Below are positions 21,432 through 31,744 of a stretch of DNA of 64,000 nt, piece after piece (position 1 is the first letter of the stretch; the number at the start of each line of letters is the position of its first letter). Source of the DNA: Orobanche coerulescens (taxonomy: Eukaryota; Streptophyta; Magnoliopsida; Lamiales; Orobanchaceae); NCBI GenBank assembly GCA_033398695.1, contig CM065815.1, forward strand, positions 146,489,001 to 146,553,000. The letters are read 5' to 3'. Made by a program: the position numbers and the translations under genes. The notes under the pieces are model-generated. The model was not told the origin of the DNA and made no database searches. It was given only the letters and a program-made list of their open reading frames with translations.

Positions 21432-24087
21432 ATGGGACCAGTTCGTGAGAAGAAACGGTCAAACTCTCCATCACAAGTAAACAGTAAGTTTTGTCAATTA
21501 TTTCTTTACGATCATGAGAGGAATGAAGATTTTGGTATAGAGGATAACTCTAACTTAGAAGACTTCAATGATAGTGACTATGGTGAAGAGAGTGAGAGTG
21601 AAAATGATGACTTATTGTTTGAAAAAAATGTCAATGAAAGTATTAATACTGACAGCATAGTTGGTGACAATGTAGAGTCAAATGCAAGTAGTGAAGAAAG
21701 TGATGGTGTGTTGGGTTATGATAATGGAGATTTTTATGAGAATAAAATTTCTGATGGAGAGCAAAATGAGCCTAATTATCCCATTTTCAACCCTGAAGTG
21801 ATTTATGAACCTGAATTTGAGTTAGGGATGATTTTCAGTACTAGAGATGAATTTAAAAAAGTTGTTAACTCATATGCCATAAAGACTAAGAGGTCAATAA
21901 AATTCACAAAGATTGCACCTACTAGGTGTTATGCAAAGTGCAGTGAGAATTGTGGTTGGAAGGCACACTTGATAAAGGTTGAAGTTCAGGAGAGTTTTCA
22001 GATAAGACAGTATGAGGGTTCTCACACTTGTGTGGCTCAATATAGGGTAAGAAATTTGAAATCATCTTGGTTGTCTGAGAAGTACCTTAAGAAGTTTATA
22101 ACAGATCCTAAGAGTAAGGTTAGCACCTTTCAGCAAGATGTGGCTGATGACTTAGATATTGATGTTACAAAGGAGCAGGCATTTAGAGCTAAAAGGTTAG
22201 CTCTGCACAAACTTCAGGGAAATCCAAGTGAACAATTTTGCAAGCTTTGGGACTATGCCGATGAGTTGAAAAGAAGTAACCCTGGGTCTACTGTAATTTT
22301 GGCCAATGTAGAAGATGAAAATGGGGCTAGTAGGTTTCCAAAATTCTATGTATGCCTAGATGCAGTTAAGAAGGGTTTTAAAGCAGGTTGTAGGCCAATC
22401 ATTGGTGTAGATGGATGCCATTTAAAAGGTCCACATAAGAGTATTCTACTGACAGCTGTGGGTATTGATGCCAATAACAATTTATACCCTATTGCTTGGA
22501 GTGTAGTTATGACTGAGTCAAGGGAAACATGGGAGTGGTTCCTTATATGCTTGAAGCATGACTTGGATCTCAACAGAGGGTATGAATATACCTTCATGTC
22601 TGACAAGCAAAAAGGACTTATTCAAGCATTTGCTGAAATTTTCCCTGATTCACCACACAGTTACGTGTGAGGCACTTGCATGGAAACTTCAAATCAGCAG
22701 GTATTTTCCAATTTTTTAATTTTATTCTTGTGCTTGCTTGAATATTGTACTTATGCATTTTAATCATAAAATGTAGGTTTTAAGGGACTTGCATATAAGC
22801 AGGCATTATGGAGAGCTGCAAATGCTAGTACAATTGGAGATTGAAAAGAAAGAATGCTTGAACTGAAGGAGTTTAATGAGGTGGCTTGGAAGTGGTTAGA
22901 TGAAAAACCAGCTGACCAATGGATCAAGTCACATTTTTGTGATCACCCTAAATGTGACATTCTTCTCAATAACTTATGTGAGTCTTTTAACTCTAGTATC
23001 CTGGATGCAAGAGAGATGCCCATCTTAACCATGCTTGAATGGATAAGAGAGTGGCTGATGAATAGATTTCAGCGTAGCAGAGACTTAGCATCAATTATAT
23101 GGAAGGGAAGAATTTGTCCTAAGATAAAAAAGATTCTAGAAAAACATGTTGAGAACTCAGTGTCATGCAGACCCATCAAGTCAGACAATATCCATTATCA
23201 GGTAAGATGCACTGATGGTACACAGCATTGTGTCAACCTTGATAAACACACTTGTAGCTGCAGATTATGGGAATTAAGTGGCATTCCTTGTAAGCATGCC
23301 ATTTCTGCAATTACCCATCAAAAAGGAGATAGAGAGGAATATGTAAGTGATTGGTATACAGTGGACACCTACATGAAGAGCTATGCATCCACAATCAAAG
23401 GGATAAATGGTCCAGCTCTATGGAGTGAGACATATTATATCCCACCTCTGCCTCCAACCATGGGAAGAGGAAAAGGGAGGCCTGCACGTGCTAGGAGAAA
23501 TGAGCCTGATGAACCAAGAATAAAGACTAAAAAGAGTGGGAGGGGAAGAAAACCGGCCAAACTGAAGAGAAGACAAGTCACTGTGACATGTACAAGTTGT
23601 GGCTTTGAGGGCCATAACAAGAGATCATGTGGAAGAGATGATCCAACAGCTGAAACAAGTAGAAGGAAATCACAGGTATTCATTTTGTTTTGTTTATTAT
23701 TGTTCTGTTTATCTAAATTAATCTTCTTGTACTAACATTAAATATATTTATTAGGTGAAAAGGAAAAGGCCCATATCAATAAGTAATGAAAGAGATATAG
23801 AGGCAACTATAGACGCAACTGATAATCAGAGAAGTGAAATCTTGTTGCCGCCCATGCCACTTACACAAGAAACAATCAGTGAAGTTTGTGAACCATTTGA
23901 ATTTCCAACCCAACAGTCACAAGTGGAGCAAGTAACCAACTCAACTAGAGTGGCTGGACCTAGCTCATGGGAGCAGCTGCATCAGACTACAAAATCAAGA
24001 GTTCATATTGGAGGACCTTCATCTTCTAGTGGAAAGAAGTTTATTAATTTATCCAGTTTGCTGAAGCAGGATACACACAAGAAATGA
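21432..24087 (+). pseudogene. MULE transposase (MURA-like), two lesions, three exons
   Basis: Exon 1 (21432-22700) has an acidic N-terminus (residues about 35-115), a MuDR-type DNA-binding zinc region (CSENCGWKAHL, GSHTC) and the MULE catalytic domain with D327 (GVDGCHLKG) and D391 (FMSDKQKG). A one-base loss near 22662 turns the expected CVRHLHGNF into a stop. Intron 22701-22776 (GT..AG). Exon 2 (22777-23675) has a TGA at 22842-22844, then a SWIM zinc finger (CSCRLWELSGIPCKH) and a zinc knuckle (CTSCGFEGHNKRSC). Intron 23676-23754. Exon 3 ends in TGA at 24085-24087. It would cut and join transposon ends in the nucleus; as read it is inactive. Confidence 0.92.
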
Positions 24088-24118
24088 ACCATTTAGTTTA
24101 TTTTTGTTGTTTTTTGTG

Positions 24119-24520
24119 AAAATGTAAGGGATGTGAACCATGTGTAAGGGCTGTGACCCATGTTTAAGGGATGTGAACCATGTGTAAGGGCTGTGACCCA
24201 TGTTTAAGGGAAATGAACCCTCATTTTGCATACTTAAGGGCTGTGACCCATGTTTAAGGGATGTGAACCTCTTTTTGTTTATATTTAGGGGATGTGAACC
24301 CTCATTTTGCAGACTTAAGGGCTGTGACCCATTTAAGGGATGTGAACCCTCATTTTGTTGATTTAAGAGTTGTGACCCTCGTTTTGTTGACCCATTTAAG
24401 GGATGTGAACCCTCATTTTGTTGATTTAAGGGTTGTGACCCTCGTTTTGTTTATATTTAGGGGATGTGAACCCTCATTTCGTTGATTTAAGGGTTGTGAC
24501 CCTCGTTTTGTTTATATTCA
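24119..24520 (+). repeat. Minisatellite in MULE 3' region
   Basis: Alternating short units built on TTTAAGGG-A/C-TGTGA-A/C-CC, early ones about 20 bp long and later ones extended by CTCATTTTGTTGA. An open frame across 24294-24485 is a by-product of the repeat. It lies just after the transposase stop. Confidence 0.85.
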
Positions 24521-25139
24521 AAACAAGATACAAATATTGCAAACTTCATTTTGCAAATGTTGAATTAAATAACAAAATACAAGTACTACAATTACATTCA
24601 AGAGTTCTGACAACTGCCACAAATACTCTTCACTAAAACTTCATTCTTCATTCAAGAGTGCTAACAACTGCCTTCACACACAAGAACATCAACAAGATTG
24701 AGAGAAATGCAGTGAGTCTTAGTAGAGTTTTTCGACTAGCTTTGAGCTTCTCAATTTCTACCTCTTTTGCATTCATCCTCCATAACAAGCCAGGAATGAT
24801 GCTCTTTGACCTCCTACACATAGGAGGATCTTCCCATGCCCAAAACGAACACCCACCTCTCTGAAAAATTGTGTGAAATTATTGTTATACAAAAATGACT
24901 CCCAAACTAAAACTTAAAAACAAAACAATGTATGCAAGCTTCTTACTGTTGAATTTATGCATGTCGCAAACCTTACGCTGGATTGTCATCACCCAAGATG
25001 TTCGAATAAAAGCTCTTCTTCTACAATAGCATTCGACTGTCGTATTACCATGGGTTGTCGTAGAAGACATACTTATACTTCTTCAATTTGGGTGAGCGAT
25101 TATTATTCTCAGATATTTGGTGGCCTAGGGTTCTTCAAT
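24521..25139 (+). other. MULE 3' non-coding region
   Basis: Between the minisatellite and the right inverted repeat. Short open stretches exist (24658-24864, 24957-25178) but carry no domain or conserved pattern I recognise. Confidence 0.5.
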
Positions 25140-25461
25140 TTGTGTATTCAAACTTCGATTGCAAGGCTTCTTCTGTAGTCTTCAATCGGTGGGTTAGGGT
25201 TTTTTCGAGCAGTTGGGGAAAAAATATTTTCAATCCGATTGTGACGCTCTGCTCCCATTTCTGATTTTTTTTTTATTTTCCGCAATCGGCCCGTCACGTG
25301 CGAGGCACGAGCCAATTAAGCCCAATCGGACCGGTTTCGGGCTTATTTGTCCTTCTTTTCCCACTTTTTCAACTTAAAGTCCTCCTTCTCCAGGCCCGAA
25401 AAGATATTGTCCTTATAAGCCAACTAGGCCAAAGTTACGGTCCTAAAAAAACAATTTTCCC
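25140..25461 (-). repeat. MULE right terminal inverted repeat
   Basis: Reverse complement of 21039-21361. One extra C at the outer end (25461) relative to the left copy. Followed by the second target duplication (25462-25472). Confidence 0.93.
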
Positions 25462-26169
25462 ATAATAACACACACACACACACATGGGGAGGCCATAAGG
25501 AGGAATATAAGACACCTAGAGTCTTCATGTCCCCCATGCAAGACACTATCCTAAGACACCTTAGCCACATGTCACTAGTTTTCTTTACACCTCCAACTTG
25601 CCAAGCCACCTTACACCCCTCTTAAATACATACACCACCCAACACACTTCCATTCTCCCAACACAAATAAAAAATCTGAGATTTAGATAGAGAGAGACAA
25701 AAATGTGAGCAAGAGAGAAGAAGGAAGGGAGGAATAAAGAAGAAGAAACAAGAGGGAGGTAAGAACTACACTTCATAAATTTCTTTTTTTAACTTATTTA
25801 TTCTTCCCTTTCTAACTTAAAACCTAACATGCAATCAAAATAATTATACATGGTGGGATGATACATGGGCTGAAATGTAGAGGAGGAATAGAGGTCCTTT
25901 TTCAACCTACGAGACCTAGAATCAACTTCTACCGACAAAGAACGAGGTGGGTAAAATATTTTCTTTTTATAACTTTTATATGTAAGTTACTTTCAAAGGA
26001 AATTAATAATAATGATATAATGCATGTCCTTTCTATGTAGTTATATAGTTTATTCATCATATATCATTAGCATGCAAATTAGTTAGTAACTTGTTGCATG
26101 TGAAATTACCGATTTGATGACTAGAATGAAATGCATAAATATCTTACCAACCAAACATGATTGCTATCC
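25462..26169. other. Flank between MULE and element M
   Basis: Starts with the MULE duplication and a CA microsatellite (about 25468-25484). A pyrimidine-rich, plant-promoter-like stretch follows, with CTTAAATACATAC near 25623, a purine-rich leader-like part (25680-25755) and AT-rich DNA. It may be part of an older LTR or a gene leader. No coding domain recognised. Confidence 0.4.
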
Positions 26170-26174
26170 ATTAT
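26170..26174. repeat. M target-site duplication, left copy (ATTAT)
   Basis: ATTAT directly before the 5' LTR of M and again at 35220-35224 directly after its 3' LTR. Confidence 0.92.
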
Positions 26175-26339
26175 TGTAATACCCGTACTTTTATTGACTG
26201 TTTGACTCTGTCATCCTCCTTATTTTGTCGCTCTGTAAATGCTTGGAGATGTTGTTAATATTGTTATTGAGTTTTGTATCTCGATTGGTTTTTGATCGTG
26301 TCGTTTTAGACCTTGCGGAAATGTTCTGGGCCAGAGATA

Positions 26340-26857
26340 TAACGCACGCTAGGCCTAGGCTAACGCACGCTAAATCTGCTTGATTAGCGCACGCTAGCTT
26401 TGAGGCCGTAGCGCGCGCTAAGAGGATCAGTCAGGTCAGAACCAGTTTTTTCGAACTACTCTCTGGACTGGCGGTTTAGCGCACGCTAGGAGTGGTTAGC
26501 GCGCGCTATTCGTGGTTAGTAGCGCACGCTATCATTCGTCCGTAGCGCACGCTACCGGGCTGGTCAGCGGAGGCAGTGAGGTTGCCAGGTTTTCTGGAAT
26601 ATCAGGTAGCGTACGCTAGGCTTCGGCTAGCGCACGCTAGAGTTATGGAATAGCGCACGCTAAGTCTTATCGCTAGCGCACGCTAAGTGTTGAGCAAGGC
26701 AGAGACAGTAAGTTCCACGTTTTGGACTAGCGCACGCTAGAGACATACGGTTAGCGCACGCCGCAGGCCCAGCGAAACCACTGGACTATCCGGTGACTTC
26801 GCTAGCGCACGCTAACGAAGGAGGCGTAGCGTGCGCTAGACTGGGCAGATATAAATA
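26340..26857 (+). promoter_or_regulatory. M 5' LTR palindrome array and TATA box
   Basis: Sixteen 12-mers start at 26340, 26361, 26385, 26409 | 26477, 26497, 26520, 26543 | 26607, 26628, 26651, 26674 | 26728, 26752 | 26803, 26827. Consensus TAGCG-NN-CGCTA; the first two have TAACG. In-group steps are 20-24 bp (about two helical turns). Three quartets recur about every 130 bp, with spacers holding CTGGACTGG, TTTTCTGGAAT or GTTTTGGAC. The last copy ends 11 bp before TATAAATA at 26850. The same array is in the 3' LTR (33288-33780). Confidence 0.75.
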
Positions 26858-27031
26858 TGACAGTTGACTCCCATTTCGTCATTTTCTCACCTACTTCACT
26901 CATTTTCGACGGGAAGCGATCGGGAGAGACGATCTCAGGCAATTGGGAGTAATCTTCCTTCTAGCAACAACATATTTGGTTGGAGAACAAAGATTTCCCA
27001 ACATCTAATCCCTCCTAACGTCCGAATCAAG

Positions 27032-27914
27032 GTAAAAATCCTTAGAACCCTATTTTTTGGGAATTTTGGGGTTTTTGTAGATTCGTCCGATTTATCCGTT
27101 TGGAAGCTTGAGAACCTTGAGTTTATGGTGTATCTATACCGTATGTATACCTTTCCTTCGATTTTATGGTTTAGATTGTGCCGTTTTCGGACTTGTGAGA
27201 TTTAGAACGATTTTCCAACCTTTAGTTGATTATTCGTATATCGTTATGAATCGTAGACGGGTTTGGGGAGTTCCTTCGTGTAGTTTGAATATGGATGTGT
27301 AATTATCATACTCCTTGCGAATCGTTTAGGTGCCGGAAGCGCGTTCTTGGACCTACCGAACTCATACCCTTCCTCCGTTCGATTTCTCGATGTCTCAAAG
27401 GCAAGTATATATTTATGAATGTGCATTCTCGACTTTGAAAGTATGAAATATTAATGGCATGCTTATTTATATCCACTCCGGGACGGACCGACGGGTCCTC
27501 TGAGGGTTTCGTAGCCTCTGGTGCGATTCCATGGATAATATGAATTAACCACTCCGGGACGGGCCGATGGGTCCTCTGAGGGTTCCGTAGCCTCTGGTGC
27601 GGTTCCACGGTATTCATACATGCAATAATGACGGACGATATGAATTATCAACTCCGGGAAGGGCCTATGGGTCCTCCGAGGGTTCCGTAGCCTGCAGTGC
27701 GGTTCCACGGTAATCATATAATTCGTGATGTGATACTATTAGATTTAGTTATTAGGAATACTAGTCTTAAATTGATGAATTGACGGATATTGATGAATTG
27801 ACGGATTACATTTACTTTATTGTCGAGGAGTATAGTGTTTCATACTTGATATACTTGCACTAGCTATTCGACGGCTAACCCCTTTATGGGGGAAATACTT
27901 TTCATGTATTTCAG
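27032..27914 (+). other. Predicted intron inside M 5' LTR
   Basis: Donor GAATCAAG|GTAAAAATC at 27032, CTAAC branch-site consensus at 27875-27879, acceptor ATGTATTTCAG|GTTCC ending 27914. 883 nt. The donor is about 180 nt after the TATA box. The intron would remove the tandem repeats, leaving a short leader joined to the LTR end, primer site and gag. The 3' LTR has the matching signals (33974 to 34849). Confidence 0.6.
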
Positions 27915-28287
27915 GTTCCAGAAGATCGGACAGGCAGGTATCGGGTCGGCATGAAGATGGTGGGCAAGTGTGATACTGTGTTGGTCTTCCAGTTATGTTT
28001 TGAGCTTTCCATTCGGTGTTGTTGTCTGGATTGGTTATTGAATACTCGAGTATTGTTTTTCCTCTTTCCTTGAAGTTCGGCCTGTGTTTGCGAAGTATTG
28101 ACTTGTGATGTAATGTCTGTGAATACATTGGCTATGTTTTTGAATACCTTTGTATCGTCTTTCTTCTCATTATATGTAGACCTCCTCGGTCAAGTTTTAT
28201 AGTTCCGTATATGTTTAGCCTTGTGGGTCCCACGGCGGGGCTCACGTGTATGTAATATACTGAACAACTTGGGGGTGTTACAGAATA

Positions 28288-28298
28288 TGGTATCGAGC
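28288..28298 (+). promoter_or_regulatory. M primer-binding site
   Basis: TGGTATCGAGC, five bases after the LTR end. It is one base short of the TGGTATCAGAGC seen in K, one of many single-base losses in M. Confidence 0.85.
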
Positions 28299-28503
28299 TT
28301 AGGTCTATGGATACCTAGGTGTCGGTCTTTTGGGTCGATCGAGTTGTCATTTGTCCGCAGTATCACTACTTTGCCATCATCACAGTGCGACCGGTACTTG
28401 TAAGACCTCTTACTCTTCTAGTGTTTCCTTGTTTGTTTTGCGTCGTTCTGTTGGTATTCTTGAGAATCGGACACTTTGATGATGCGTGATTGATTTGTGC
28501 TTA

Positions 28504-29716
28504 CGTGACTTGTATGTTCTTCAAGATGTCACCGGTAGGGGCCGTGGCCGTGGTCGTGGCCGTGGACGAGGAAGAGGTCGTGGCGCGGCCGTTTCCATCG
28601 GCTCAGTGCGGTCGACCAACCCGGTTTGTCGAGTCGGTGCATCTCGACACCGAGAGGCCACGACCGATCGGGACGGTCGGGGAACAACGCGGACGTTGGG
28701 GTGGCGAATGCACTTCAACAATTGGCTACTCGAGATGACTATTTTGGCCCAAAGCTGTTGGATGAATAACCGAACCCAAACACGGATGCCTTACTTGAGA
28801 ATGTAATCCGTATGCACCCTCCACGGTTTGGCGGTGCCACAGACCCGTTAAGTGGGAAGGCGCTAGCGGAATTAGAGAAGATTTTCGAGGCGGTTGATTG
28901 CCCGAGGTGAGGAAAGTACCAATTGCTCGGTATTTCCTCACTAAGGAGGCCGCTACTTGGTGGAAGGTCATCAAGCCACGGGATCGTATTGCCTCGTGGG
29001 ATGAGTTTAAGGAGCTCTTGGAGGCCGAGTTTTGCCCTTGGCGTGCGAGAGCCGAATCCGAGCCTTCTTCGAGGCTAAACCACAGGATATTCCGTTTCGC
29101 AGCGATCGTGGAGTACAATCAACAATTGATCCATGTGAAGGATCAAGTACGTAGCAGCGTGATAAGATCCGTTATTTTGATATGCGGATGAAATTGGACT
29201 TACGACGGTACATGGCGGATTTGCTTGTACCACGTTGAAAGAGTATCGTGACGAGCTTTAGCCCATGATATGTTGAGCCCGACAACGATACCGTCGAAGA
29301 ACCGAAGAAAGCAGAAAGTCGCGGGAAATTTTTACGGACCTAAAGGTGGCAACCTTGAAGTCTCGAGCGACTAACCGTTTTCGGACGATCGTCGCGTTCT
29401 AATAAAGGGAAGAGGAGTTACCGTCCCGCTTCGGGTACCACCAATCGCGCGGTGACTTGCTATAATTGTGGCCGTTCAGGCCACATTAATTTGGAATGCC
29501 ACTTTCCACCGTTGAAGTGTCACACGTGCGGGCGAGATGATGGGACATAGAGCGGCTTATTGTTCGAGCCGATCGGACTTTGGACACTCGGGCTTACGCG
29601 GTGGTCAACCTCGGCGGAATTTCGGCGGGGCGGGACGGGTCGAGAATCTTTGGAGGAAACTCTAGCGTCGGTTCGGTACAACCACGAGTTTATGAGATGC
29701 GTCGAGCGACGAACCC
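28504..29716 (+). pseudogene. M gag, multiply frameshifted
   Basis: Fragments in alternating frames: an RGRGRG-rich start (about 28531-28590), ALAELEKIFEAVDCP (about 28860), VPIARYFLTKEAATWWKVIKP and DEFKELLEAEFCP (28910-29040), then a zinc knuckle CYNCGRSGHINLEC (about 29457-29500) and a second one broken by an insertion (CHTCGR, then GHRAAYC), then the start of PRVYEMRR. The order matches K gag. At least six frame changes. Confidence 0.85.
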
Positions 29717-30460
29717 GTGCGGCGGTGGCTCAGTACCATTCATATCCTATCTCATCCAAATCGTGTACTTTTTGATTCGGGTGCTACACATTCTTTTATT
29801 TCTTTGGAGTGTGTACGCCGTTTGAATATAACTTGTATGGCTTGCGATCCCTTCATCGTGAGGCCGCTAGTGAGGATAGAATTGTGGGAAACCGGAGATT
29901 AGAGATTTTCCGGTGGTTATATCCAGTATGGAATGGTTATCAAATTTAATTGTAGTTGACATGGAAGCGAGGACGTAATCCTCGGCGAGGATTGGCTTAA
30001 TAATCACCGGGCGATTATGAATTACCGTACCAAAGTTATCACTATGATGACTAAGGACGGATCTGAGTACTCATTTTTGGGGCGTAAGTTGGGCGATCCA
30101 AGTTACTTATCGGTTCCATGAAGGCCGTAAAACTTTTGAATAAAGGTTATGCGGGCTATTGGTGTTATGCATTGAAAGCGGAAGGAATTGAAATCGATTT
30201 CTATTCAATTCCGGTTGTTAACAGTATCCCGATGTTTTCGGACGATCTTAGGATTACCGCGAATCGAGAGATAGATTTTTCCGTGGATTTGGAGCGGATG
30301 CGGCCCCGATTTCTAAAGCACCTTATCGGATGGCACCTTCCGAGATGCAGGAATTGAAGACTCGGTTGGGAGAACTTTTGGAAAAAGGGTACATCGACCG
30401 AGCGCTTCGCCTTGGGGCGCGCCCGTTCTTTTCGTCAGGAAGAAGGATGGTTCACTACGT
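29717..30460 (+). pseudogene. M protease and start of reverse transcriptase, broken
   Basis: [21 protein letters not shown] (29770 onward) is the protease active site region, followed by damaged remains of the flap and the second conserved loop (EDWLNNH, about 29980). KAVKLLNKGYAGYWCYALKAEGIE and IPVVNSIPMFSDDL (30118-30260) match the linker before RT. Frames change several times. Confidence 0.82.
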
Positions 30461-31540
30461 TTGTGCATTGACTACCGAGAGCTGAATAAAGTAACTATCA
30501 AGAATAAATATCCTTTGCCTCGTATAGACGATCTATTTGATCAATTGCAAGGAGCTGCGGTTTTCTCGAAGATTGATTTAAGATCCGGGTATTATCAACT
30601 GAGAGTGAGGGAATCTGACGTTCCAAAGACGGCGTTCCGGACGAGATATGGGCATTATGAATTTGTAGTTATGCCTTTTGGGTTGACAAATGCGCCGGCA
30701 GTATTCATGCAGTTGATGAATAAAATATTCATCGAGTATCTCGACAGGTGTGTAGTCGTCTTTATTGACGACATCTTGGTCTATTCTCGGGATAAGGAGG
30801 AACATGCCCGACACTTGCGTTTGGTCTTAGACATTTTGAGAACCGAGCACCTCTATGCAAAATTCTCGAAATGTGAGTTTTGGTTGGAAGAAGTTATGTT
30901 TCTCGGCCATGTGATTTCGGCCGAAGGGGTTCGTGTAGACCCGAGAAGATCGGCGGTGCTAAATTGGGCACCGCCTAAAAATGTTAAAGAGGTTCGTAGC
31001 TTTTTGGGTCTTCTTTGGGTATTACCGTCGGTTTGTCGAGGGTTCTCGAAACTCGCTCGACCGCTACGAAATTACTCCGAGAAGACCGAAAAGTTTGTTT
31101 GGACGGATGAGAGACAGAAAGCTTCACGAATCGAAGAGACGATTGACTTGGCGCCGATTTTAACCTTACCGCATGGTAGCGAAGGCTTTGCGGTTTACGG
31201 TGACGCTTGGTCAAGGCACAGTGTGCTTATCCGGCATGATAAGACGATAGCTTTGCGTCTCGTCAATTAAAGCCTTACGAAATGAATTATCCTACTCACG
31301 ATTTGGAATTAGCCGCAATTGTCTTTGCACTCAAGATTTGGCGACATTATTTGTATGGTTCACCGTGCGGATTTATACCGATCACAAGAGTCTCAAGTAT
31401 ATTTTCGATCGGAAGGAGCTGAATATGAGACAATGGCGTTGGTTAGAGTTGATAAAGGATTATGACTTGGAAATTCTATACCACCCGGTAAAGCTAATGT
31501 CGTTGCGGATGCATTGAGCCGCAAATCGGCATCTCTTCAA
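30461..31540 (+). pseudogene. M reverse transcriptase and RNase H
   Basis: 30461-31270 holds [48 protein letters not shown] and catalytic [10 protein letters not shown] in one frame. The thumb region is then disturbed by small deletions ([20 protein letters not shown] instead of the family [10 protein letters not shown]). RNase H remains include VYGDAWSRH, with the catalytic Asp kept, and beyond 31270, in other frames, [25 protein letters not shown] and DHKSLKYIF. Confidence 0.9.
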
Positions 31541-31744
31541 ATGCTCGAGGTTCTTACACCTCGCACGAAAATCCGTCGAGGACTTAATTGAGCAAGGGAT
31601 AGAAGTTTGGCTTCAACGAGTACGAAGCGGTGTGTACTCTCGAAATAAATTCGTCTCTACTTCATCACATCAAAGGGAAGCGGTGGAGTGACCCGATGAT
31701 TTCTCAGCGAAGGAAGATGTAATTAAAGGAAAAGCTCTGGCTTT

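Larger units (their letters stand above)
21039..25461 (+). mobile_element. Mutator-like DNA transposon (MULE) with intact ends
   Basis: Long terminal inverted repeats (about 322 bp), a flanking 11-bp duplication and a MURA-type transposase between them. Total 4.42 kb. The outer ends are GGAAAATTG... and its complement. The transposase has two small lesions. The 3' non-coding part contains a minisatellite (24119-24520) and about 600 bp with no recognisable content. Confidence 0.94.
26175..28282 (+). repeat. M 5' LTR (2108 bp)
   Basis: TGTAATACCCGTAC to GGGGGTGTTACA. Order: palindrome array (26340-26838), TATAAATA (26850-26857), donor (27032), three tandem units of 75-100 bp with GACGG..GACGGGTCCTC (27474-27715), GCTAACCCC..GGGG (27874-27892), acceptor (27914), end. 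Confidence 0.96.

Noticed and set aside
24294..24485. Repetitive protein frame (PHFADLRAVT... units)
   Set aside because: Created by the minisatellite; the unit is nucleotide-level and the frame has no start context or conserved neighbours.
25600..25780. Promoter and 5' leader of a host gene
   Set aside because: The sequence has a plausible TATA-like box and purine-rich leader, but no coding exon follows before M. An old LTR is equally likely.
26340..26838. CRISPR-like array (short palindromic repeats with regular spacing)
   Set aside because: Repeats are 12 bp with about 10-bp gaps, too short for CRISPR. They lie in LTR promoters of plant retrotransposons and no cas-like gene is present.
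26864..27205. 113-codon frame present in both M LTRs (also 33806-34147)
   Set aside because: Its ATG lies only about 7 bp after the TATA box, so it would be upstream of or at the transcription start, and it runs over the predicted splice donor. No domain recognised; identical only because the LTRs are copies.
28490..28738. 82-codon frame with VAVVVAVDEEE
   Set aside because: Out-of-frame reading of the CGTGGCCGTGG run that encodes the RG-rich start of M gag.
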